From: Udeniomyces pyricola
Taxonomy: Eukaryota > Basidiomycota > Tremellomycetes > Cystofilobasidiales > Mrakiaceae
DNA length: 64,000 nucleotides
Direction: 5' to 3'
Assembly (NCBI GenBank): GCA_039545295.1
Contig: BCIK01000010.1
Location: forward strand, 580,737 to 644,736
Part shown: positions 55,440 to 64,000 of the stretch, piece by piece
Numbering within the stretch: position 1 is the first letter of the stretch
Layout of the letters: every line of letters starts with the position of its first letter
Translations under genes and position numbers: made by a program
The notes under the pieces: generated by a model
What the model saw: the letters and a program-made list of their open reading frames with translations, nothing else
Told to the model about the DNA's origin: nothing
Databases searched by the model: none

Positions 55440-55631
55440 CCGGACCGGACAATCGTAGCCGTCTTTTCAGCCTGAGGTCGTAGCGTGTCGCGATTGAACG
55501 TTGTTGATTGAATGATCGATATGAGAACAGATGAATGTTGAACAAGATAGAACTAAAATTTCATGGTACAACTTGATGACCTCTTTTAGACCAGACTGCT
55601 ACAACTCCGAAGCTCGGCCTATGGACGATTG

Positions 55632-58600
55632 CTAAATCTGAGCGGCGGCGTGGCCATCTGCACGAAGATCGCTGCCTGCAGCCCAGACACGGCGTCCGCT
55701 CTCCTTGTCCTTGATGCATTGGATGATCTGGTTTCGGTACGTTTAGGTAATATGCAAACAAAGAATAGCAACTAGTCAGCCAAGTCCGTTCACCCAAGAC
55801 TGGATACCCAAACTATTAGCTTCAAACCACCTCCCCTTCCACCTTCCTTGTCTCCTTTTTTTTATTTTTTTTTATTCCTCTTCACACTCACCTGTCCTCT
55901 TCCACAGATAGACCTCGAAAATCCGATGGCCTGTCTTGCGTCATGGCCCATCTCTCGCAACTTTTCGACGACCTCCAACGGGATGCCCTCCTCGATGTAG
56001 ACTTCGGAGTCGATATCGCCGGCCTTCGCTTTCGTCTTGACTTCGGCGTCAGGCAGGCCGGCGGAGATGCAGAATCGAGGGGCGTCAAGGGCGGCTTGAA
56101 CGGACATTCCTCGGAGCATGTTGAGAAGAACCTGAAAGGGTCCGACGAGGAGAGAAAAGAGTTACCAGGCGGTAAGGATCAGTCAGAATTGAAAGAAGAG
56201 AGGACTGTCTTGTCTCAGACCAAATGGGAATCAATTGACCAACCTGGACGTGGCCTTGGGGTTGATTGAAGCTAAGTGAGACATTAACGTGAGAGAAGAA
56301 AGCAGATTCATTCGAAGGCACCGTAATCAATTACTACGTCCTGACTTTAAGAACACGAAAGCAAAGACTGGTCTGACACGCATAAGAAGCAGAAGGACGC
56401 AGGCTTACCCTCCCATGACACCGTATGAGATGAAGAGCTCTTCTCCTCGGGTGACCATAGCCGGAACTGAAGCCAAGGAAACATGTCAGAACAGGCAGGT
56501 ACTGCAACGCATGATTTGACCTGTCGACCAAAGAAAGATAGACTCACTGATTGTGTGACTATAGTGATAAGATAGATCGAAGGAACAGAGCAAAAGCCAA
56601 ACAGAGGGTCTCTATCAGCCCTTCTTGAACCGATCCACACCGAAATTCGGTAACGCTAAACTATTTGTTCCACTTACTAGGGCCTCTTTCCACCCTTCAG
56701 TTCGTTAGGATGGCCTTCTTCCAGAGTAAAGCCGGCTCCTCGATTTTGGAGAGTGAATCCACATCCCTTCGGAATGGCTCCAGTGCCGAATCCTGCAACA
56801 TCTCAATGTGAATGGTCAGTGACGTCCAAAATGACGTCAAACAACGGAAGGAGTGAAAAGAAGATGCAAAACTGACCTGCGTAGTTGGAGGCGATAAAGC
56901 TGCATGCATTGCCTTTGGCACGATGATCATAGAGCATATGTGTGAAACAGGCGGACCAGGAAAATGAAAGGGGTATGAATGAACGCAGGTAGAGGGAAAC
57001 TTTGTAAGAGGCTTGGGACAGAGGAAAATCACATACCCTCATCATCAGCCGTGGTGAAGTAGACAGTATCTGACGATTGTACGGGCTTGCCGTGTCGGAC
57101 CGAGTCGCCGGCGACATCTGCCAAGAAAGGATGCAGACCGATTAATATCAGCACCAAGCTGACATGTATACAAACATCGTCACAGCACTTACAGGGGTCG
57201 AAGAGATGTGCTCGCGATTTTAGGTAGTCCTGAGTTGTTGAATAAACGTGAAAAGCCAGATCAGCCTCTACAAATTCCGTGAGGAGCAAAGGTGGAAAGG
57301 GGGACAGGCTGAGTATGAAACACACCTTGCTAAGCATCTCCTTTACAGGGACATACTCCTTGGCTGGGTCGGTTACATAGTACCTCGTGTCGGCGAAAGA
57401 CAACCTGAGCGCCTCGATCAGAGCATGGATGTACTCGACCGAGTTGTGCTTCATCTCGAGAAGCTCCGAGATCTTGCCTTCATTTTCCATTTCGTCCAAG
57501 ATACCAAGGGCGAGGAGAGCAGTAAGCCCTTGACCATTAGGCGGACACTGTCAGGGAAGGGGAGCAAGATAGGCATGGATAAGTTCTAATGAGATCCCTG
57601 TCCAAAGCAGGATCAGGCTGTTATGAAAAAAATTCAAGACGCACCTCGTGAACTGTGACTTCATTCTTATAGGTGTAGCTGATGGGATCGACCTTGGTCG
57701 ACTCATGTGAGGCCAGGTCAGAGAGTTCCATGACGCCACCTTGGCTCTGTAGAGTACAGCGGAAGGGTAAAAAAATATCAGGACGTTCAGGGTGAGAACA
57801 AAGCAAGGATAGACACGCGTTTCCATCAGGAACAAGGAAGTCAACAACGTACTTTGACGAGCTTGACAATCTCCTCTGCGATGCGTCCTTCGTAGAAGCC
57901 CTTCTTGCCCTCCTTTGCGACTGCCTTGAAAGTGTTGGCGAGGCCAGGGAAAGTCATGATCTCCCCTGGTTTGGGCGCTCGTCCATTAAGGAGCATCTCA
58001 TCAGCCGAGGGCGAGGCATTTTTGATAAGCTTTTCGGATCGTTGCCAAGACTACAAGCACACAAGCCGAAATATGGACGCGGATTAATATACGAGGAGTT
58101 CAGAGTTAGGAATGGTCGATGCTCGGCGGAAGAACTTGACTCACGTGCGAGTGAAGCTCCGATACGGGTACGCCTTGCTCCGCCATTCGGATAGCACTTT
58201 AAAAGAACAAGCCGTGGCTTAGTTACTACAAGACAGCTAGGTTTTTCATAGTGTTTCAGCAGAGGGATGTGAGCTACTCACGGTGCAAGAATCTCCTCCA
58301 TGGAAAGCTTGCCGCTACCAAACTCTTCGATGGTGGTCAACCAGCCTGCGGCCGCTCCCGGTACGGTAACGCTGTTGAGATCTGTCCGATATTGGCGACT
58401 CAATTGTGACTTAGCCAATCTCATCATGTTCATGAGACCAGTCTCAAAAGTGGTGAAAGAAGGAGCTTACCGGTCAAAGGAATCGTCTTGCCATTGATAC
58501 CTTTGGAGCGGACGTACTCCATCGAAAGAGCAGCAGGGGATCGCCCACTTCCGTTGACACCCTTGACCGTTTTGTTCTTAGCCGAGTAGAATAGGCAAAA

Positions 58601-59216
58601 GATGTCGCCACCGATGCCTGTCAAGTCAGAAGAGGAGAAAGCATGGGACGAAGGGATATCGGACATGACCGACCATGGCAGACAAGCCAAGAAAGCGAGA
58701 GTCATGAGCTGCGAACACGCTCCTGTAGACAACGAACATCCAAGTTGAGAAGCGCACCAGTACACGAGGGCTCGGTGACGTTCAAAGCGGCAGCAGTAGC
58801 AACGGCAGCATCAGCTGAGGAAGGGAAGGATAAGGACGAAAAAGATGAAAAAAGGGATGTTCGGAGGAGATGAGATTGCAGATTGGTCATTCAGGAAGCA
58901 CGCGGCTGAAGCACACGGCAAAATAATACAGTCTGGATGATCTACTTACCTGCGTTTCCGCCCTTGTCGAGAATTTCGAGTCCTGCTTGGACGGCCAGAG
59001 GTTGACTCTGTCGATGTGTGTGTGGGGGGGGGGGGGCAAGTCATCAGGCCGGAAGATGGACGGAGCGTGGAGCGGTGAGAAAGCGTGAGGAGGGAAATGA
59101 GATGCACTTACCGCGGCGACAATGCCCTTTGCGCCAAAGACGACAGAGCGACGAGACGGCCAGGCAGAGAACTGAAGGTCGCCATGGGGGTGAATGTTAT
59201 CCCAGTTGATGGACAT
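55632..59216 (-). CDS. Gamma-glutamyltransferase / glutathione hydrolase family
   Basis: Ntn-hydrolase that cleaves the gamma-glutamyl bond of glutathione and related compounds. It is made as a precursor that cuts itself before a catalytic Thr. It starts [20 protein letters not shown], then [12 protein letters not shown] and [20 protein letters not shown], the family N-terminal signature. [12 protein letters not shown] follows, and later [11 protein letters not shown]. Middle: [18 protein letters not shown]. The catalytic Thr is in [19 protein letters not shown], followed by [18 protein letters not shown]. The C terminus ([20 protein letters not shown], then DAPRFCIS) is typical. The last exon ends [14 protein letters not shown]. 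About 14 exons. No signal peptide or membrane anchor is evident, which fits the intracellular bacterial-like subfamily rather than secreted GGTs. No break or missing key residue seen. Confidence 0.93.
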
Positions 59217-59742
59217 GATGGTGTTGTGGGTGGATGTAGAATAGAGAGACGGTTGTAGGCGGGGTGGTGGGTGGGTTTGGGTGTGGAGGTGTGCGATGCT
59301 CAAAGTCGCCCAAGTCCGATTCTGAGCGACTCGCCTTTGCTCGGTGTCAGTACAATCTCCATCGGCTTTTCGGGTAAGACCGGCAACAATTTTTTGTTAT
59401 CTTTTTCTCTGTCACTTGGCTCTCTGTGCGATATAAAGACACTGGTATTGTACAGTATGCATAAATTGGACAGCTGGATCCGACGCAATGACTTGAGTGA
59501 GATGATAGATAGGCGTACGGATACGCATGCATGGTGTATGTCGCTTATAAATTCAACAGACATCGTTTTTTTCTCACAAGTCAGTTACTAGACTCACTTT
59601 GCCCCTCTCCTAAATATATTCCAAAGACGACCAATCACGTGACAACCAGACGCGTTCTTTGACGCGTTGACGATCGACGTCCACTCCATATCTACTTCAT
59701 TCGACTGATCAACCCCCCGCGCATTCGGGCCCTTCCTCGCTC
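59217..59742. promoter_or_regulatory. Divergent promoter, GGT / SHG1
   Basis: A 526-nt shared upstream region. It contains CACGTG (59636-59641) and two ACGCGT boxes (59650-59655 and 59662-59667) within 32 nt, about 75-110 nt upstream of the SHG1 start. Confidence 0.55.
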
Positions 59743-60374
59743 ATGGCATCTTCACTTCCCAACAAGCCTACGTCCTTTCCTCAAGCTTCGCAAACCCCTC
59801 AAGCCCTACTCCATGCATACAAGCGTTCCGGTGCGTTCGACGCCCTCCGAACCAAACTCACCGCCGACTTTCGCACCTCCGTCTGCCGAAACAATACCAT
59901 GGCCGAGACGGCCAAGCTCGCCACTTCGCTCGCAACGGATCCTGCCATTCAAGCCATGAATCGGGACGATGCTGGTCAAGCAATGCTTCAAGAGATAGAC
60001 AAGTGAGGCGCATCCCCTGGCGCATGTGCCAAGCAGATTACGATGTTGCTCGAGTGCGCCGTACTAACTTGACTCGGCTTCTTACGATGACCACTCCATC
60101 ATGTCCGTCCTTCACACCTAGATCAAAAGTATTTCCTGATCTCGAGACGGCCATCGAAGCTCAGTTCCTCAACTCGCCTGACTACATCTCCTTCATTGAG
60201 GCAGAGCTCCTCAAGCTCACCCAGAATACAGTCGGATCGAGTGCGGCTTCTGGAGGCACTGGCTCCCGTTATGCCCAAAATGGTGACGGCTTCGGGTACA
60301 ATGGTCAAGGAGCTGGATCAGGCAACGGAGGAGGTGGGCGGTGGAAAGATTCGTACCGACCCCGGGGACCATGA
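59743..60374 (+). CDS. SHG1: Shg1/BOD1-domain COMPASS subunit
   Basis: Small nuclear protein of the Set1/COMPASS H3K4 methyltransferase complex (BOD1/SHG1 domain). Two exons, 59743-60002 and 60122-60374, phase 2 to phase 1, giving 170 residues. The domain starts at ALLHAYKRSGAFDALRTKL and continues with a helical region (LATDPAIQAMNRDDAGQAML), then FPDLETAIEAQFLNSPDYIS, the conserved second half. The C terminus is Gly/Ser/Asn-rich and ends RWKDSYRPRGP. The length is close to yeast Shg1. Divergent from the GGT gene. Confidence 0.87.
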
Positions 60375-61091
60375 ATGGTCGCCGCTGGAGCATCAGCACG
60401 TTCTGTGAGTCTCGGAATCACACACAATCGTCCTCTGCGTCCTGTCCTACTGGATCGGATTAGTCGTAGGGCTAGACTGACAAGTATCCAACAACTTCGT
60501 TAAACTCCCTGAAAGTAGTCATCACTCTCAAAAGAACATTCCTCGCGAGCTGCCCTCGCAGGGCGAGCGCGACATCGTTGGACCCGCTCTCGCTTGGCTC
60601 GCTCTGCGAGCAATACCATCAGTACTTATGGTGATCGAGATGCTACGCCGATGGGCTTTCTTTTGATACGCAGGTTGAACAGGATATGGAGCTAAGGGGT
60701 GCAAGACAATGGCTGGAACCAAGGCCGCATACATACTACGGCTTTATCTGGAAGGACCGACGGTGGGGCAAAGGCGATGGCATGATCTTGGCTCGCTCAT
60801 GACGAGAGAAATTTATGCAGGTTGCTGGATAGATGACATTTGAGCAAGGAGCGGATGATGCATATATAGTCATGCATATGGTGCAGGAAGAGGTGTCTCT
60901 ACATACTGAGTCCTCTGACCTCTGCAACCAAAATTGTGACAATGGATAATCGATAATCCGCTGACAGATAAGTGATTAACCCAACAACCGATCTTCAGCG
61001 CTTCAGCCTTCGACAACCTTCGAACCCCTTCTATCTAGTTCCGTCCTTGCCAACATCGACGCCCCCATTCGTCTTAACTCACACCAGCTCC
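60375..61091. other. Intergenic region
   Basis: Between two plus-strand genes. A short AT-rich stretch lies near 60862-60880. No gene supported on either strand. Confidence 0.5.
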
Positions 61092-63350
61092 ATGTTCTTT
61101 TACCCAGATCAAGATCCCCAGCTTCGTCTTCCTTCTCGACTCCTCGACCCACCCCTTGCTATCGCTCGCCAACCTGCCTCATCCCGCAGCCGCGAGCCTA
61201 CTTCGGCCCTCATCGTTGGCTGCCTTCTTGGCGGCGCCATCTTGATACCTGTGCTTGGACTTACTCGCTTCCTTGCCCGAACGTCCTCGGTCGCGAGAAA
61301 AGAGGAGACCGATGTAATCTTGAACGCCATCAGGGAAGCGCGTGTCGTACGAGGTGGCCCTAGTTCGACGTCCACGGGGACGATTATCCCGCCGAACTCA
61401 GCGACCTCGACTGATTCGACCCTGCTGGCCGTTCAGGCTGAGGTGCGAGACCTACGTCAACTGATTGACAACATTAGGGTACAACTGGAAGCGTCAAAGA
61501 TCCAAACCCCAGGGCTCAAGAGCCTTAGCCACCAGACGAACGGTGTACATCGGCGAGGAGAGATTGGAAGATCGAGCGGCCCATCTGCCGGCTTCTGCCG
61601 AAGGGTAACAAAGGCGAGGTGTGTATGCGGACCATCGTACTACATAAGTGTCTGTGCACATGAAGGACCGAACTGGATGACTAATGCTGAGATTCGCTGC
61701 GAATCGACACCTATAACAGTCCGATGCGTAATCGCTCAACCAGGCTTGTAAGCCGCTCGTTTTTTCCCATCATCCCATCCCCATCACTGACTGACTGGCT
61801 TGTGGATAACCCGCCCTAATCATGACAACCATCTTGATTTACGATCGTAGAACTCTGCCACTTCCAGTGTTGCGAACTCCTCTCAAAGTACCGGCATCAA
61901 TCACCCTTCCCGACTCTTTGCTCCACCTCGCGCGGCTGAATTGTCTCTCGACTCCTCCTGTTCTTCGGGCCTGACCACGTCGACTGATTATGTCGAGAAT
62001 GATCTCCTCAACTTGCCTTCGAAGGACCGACGTGACTGGCTAAAGGCCTTCAACACTTCGGCTCCTTCTCCGATCAGACCAAGGCGGGATCATCCCTCGC
62101 CATCAACGCAAATGCGCTTTCCTGAAGGCTCGACCGCGACGCCGTCGACGTTCCCGTTTGACCCCTCCCTGATGAAGTTCATGAGACCAACACAGCAGAG
62201 TCCGGTGAGGGGGATCTTACGTCCCCTAGAAGATACTGCCGCTCTTGCCGCAACAAACTCGATACAAGTAGCTGTCTCGACAACTGAGTTAAACAGCGGT
62301 CCCAAAAGCATCTCACACAGTCCGTCTTCTGAGGGCACTGCATCAATTCCGACCCCACTACTTTCTCTTTCGGACACAACAGAGTCTTCTTCCTCGCCAA
62401 TCGAGCAGCCGTCTGGTAGCTCAGTCGAAGATCAGCATCACTCATCAAACTCGTTGCCCCCCTCTTCAGGCGCGGTCGTGAAATCTCCGCTGCCAAGCTC
62501 TACCCAAGATAGTCAGTCGGATCACAAACCTGAGACTTCTCCTACATATCTGCTACAGGGCACCGATCAGCTCTTCCCCAGCTCATCCACCGCCGTCGAG
62601 CGTATCGATATCTCGCTACTTGCACCCCCCGTATCTGTCACCTCGCCTTCTCCATCTTCCTCTGCCTCTGCCCTTGGTTCATCCCCGGTTGACGAGGGTC
62701 AATCGGCTGCTTGTATTCCTTCCGATCCGCCCGTATCTACTTCACCTTGTATTCAACCAGAGGATGTCAATCTGCAGCGCGACTTTTGGTCAAGAATTGA
62801 TGCGTTGCCGCCGTTGAACTCGACCGCTCATGTCACAGCGTCGACTCGAATCAATCCTTCGATTGCTCATTCCACGTTGCCTTCGTGGCCGGCCTCATCA
62901 GCGCGTTCATTCCGCAGTGCTTCCCCTGACGAAGTCGATCGAACTCCCTTACCACTCGACTCAATCAAGGGTTCTCATGCTGTTCCACAAGTGGGCTCCA
63001 ACAACGCTTCCCCTTCTCACGTTCGACCTGAAAGGCTCTCTCAATCATCCCGGACGACAAGCTTCAAAAGCAGCGTCAAACCTCCTGCCTTGCACCAGCC
63101 TACCCCTCTCTTTGCCGCTCCTGACAAGGCACCCTATTTGGGCGTCAAGCCCGCTTCTCGCTCGTCGCCTTCTGACAAGTCACAATTCCATCGCTGCCCC
63201 CCGCGGTCCACCTTGGAGCAGAATATTGCCTATTTTTCGCAGATGTTGGGCATCACCTTTGGCGGTGGTGATGGGAGTAACAAGAGTGACATGGATAGAG
63301 AGCGGGCAGCTAGGCACGGTCGAAAGATGAGGGTGGGTCGAAAGATGTAG
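61092..63350 (+). CDS. Serine-rich protein with one membrane segment, function unknown
   Basis: At least two exons. Exon 1 starts at ATG 61092 (MFFYPDQDPQLRLPSRLLD). It has a hydrophobic segment of about 20 residues near 40-60 (SALIVGCLLGGAILIPVLGL), then a short coiled-coil-like part (LLAVQAEVRDLRQLIDNIRV). The last exon runs from the acceptor at about 61850 (CGTAG) to 63350. The donor could be GTAACA at about 61602, which keeps phase 0, but other donors are possible. The large exon encodes a Ser/Pro-rich region. It contains DYVENDLLNLPSKDRRDWLK, a short PVRGILRPLED motif, QRDFWSRIDALPPLNST and a C-terminal RSTLEQNIAYFSQMLGITFG followed by a basic tail. It might be a single-pass membrane or nuclear-envelope protein. 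No family recognised. Confidence 0.6.
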
Positions 63351-64000
63351 GACACGTTTCTTCTCTTTTCTTTTGGGTGGGGGGGGGGGGGAGGAAGTAG
63401 CCTGTTTGTAGTCCTTTTCATGGGATTTTCTGATTCTTGTATTTGCTTTGTACTTAGTCTTGAATCCTCATATTACTCTGTCTGTCTTTATGACTCAAAG
63501 TCCTTGTTGGTTTTGTAACATCTCCTGCCTCTTCTTCAAAAACCTTCCGACGCGCGCGATGCGTTCTTTGTTCACTCTATCAAGCCCTCCTCCTGACTGA
63601 TTGAATGCCTCTCTGTGATTGCACGTTGCCTCGGTCTACTTGTGTATCTATGTGTCTGGTTCCTTGTCATTCGGACGTGGGATGATAGGATGTGTGATGT
63701 GGATGGCATGAGATATATAGCATTGACTCAATCAGGCAGAGTTAGTAGTGGGATGGTGGGTTATATAGTATGCATGTGATGTGCATGATAAATGTACGAA
63801 TGATCCAGTGGGCCAAATGTAGCACGTAGCTGCCAGCTGAGGGTAAATGAAAGTGGGCGGGCTGGAGAGGTTGTGCATAAAATTGTGATGAATTATATAT
63901 AATGCGATATTTGGAGTCACAGCCCACACAGCCTACATTGAGTTTCCGCCCTGCAGGTGCTAACAAGTGCTGAGTGCTTGATAGCGTCTTGAGCTGTTGC
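63351..64000. other. Downstream region to window edge
   Basis: 3' region with a G run at about 63378-63391 and AT-rich tracts near 63715-63770 and 63890-63910. No gene seen up to the right edge. Confidence 0.5.

Noticed and set aside
58940..58950. ACTTACCTG string resembling the U1 5' end
   Set aside because: It is the complement of a splice donor of the gamma-glutamyltransferase gene.

Overview
This is a eukaryotic nuclear window from a fungus, most likely a basidiomycete yeast or smut-like fungus. The evidence is the dense arrangement of genes with many short introns (mostly 50-150 nt, GT-AG with CTNAC-like branch sites), fungus-specific proteins (Kre9/Knh1-like wall protein, Grg1/Ccg-1-like stress protein, Shg1, an NDR-type kinase) and very serine/proline-rich coding regions. 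I cannot fix the genus from sequence alone. The ORF lengths on their own are misleading here because almost every gene is spliced. I rebuilt gene models from domain continuity, splice sites and reading-frame phase, and eight models close exactly in phase over their whole length.

Layout. 0.6-2.7 kb: ING-family PHD protein (+). 3.4-7.9 kb: a very large intronless serine-rich fungal protein (-). 8.7-10.3 kb: neuronal calcium sensor NCS1 (-). 11.1-12.7 kb: small secreted Kre9/Knh1-like GPI protein (-). 13.0-15.2 kb: signal peptide peptidase (-). 15.8-17.0 kb: F-box-like protein (+). 17.2-19.5 kb: unrecognised 637-residue protein (-). 20.1-22.7 kb: NUDIX NADH pyrophosphatase NPY1 (+). 23.6-28.3 kb: 1391-residue proline-rich protein with a possible CNH/beta-propeller region (+). 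28.3-30.5 kb: gene-free tract, followed by a U2 snRNA gene at 30.53 kb. 31.5-37.3 kb: kinase combining a CRIB domain with an NDR-type AGC kinase domain (-). 38.4-38.8 kb: Grg1-like stress protein (+) with a GC-AG intron. 38.8-43.3 kb: repeat-rich block with an assembly gap. 44.4-48.5 kb: MCM2 (-). 49.0-53.5 kb: ankyrin-FYVE-RING protein related in its C terminus to yeast Pib1 (+). 54-55.4 kb: unresolved gene (+). 55.6-59.2 kb: gamma-glutamyltransferase (-). 59.7-60.4 kb: Shg1, a COMPASS subunit (+). 61.1-63.4 kb: serine-rich protein with one membrane segment (+).

The genes do not form an operon or a biosynthetic cluster. They are ordinary housekeeping and regulatory genes with three tight divergent promoters (unknown/NPY1, MCM2/FYVE-RING, GGT/SHG1). 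Two genes concern histone H3K4 methylation: Shg1 belongs to COMPASS, which writes the mark, and ING proteins read it. The most notable items are the U2 snRNA with a base change in an otherwise almost invariant stretch, the CRIB-NDR kinase architecture, micro-exons of 12 and 15 nt, a GC-AG intron, and a 95-bp exact duplication flanking a 100-N gap that is probably an assembly artefact.
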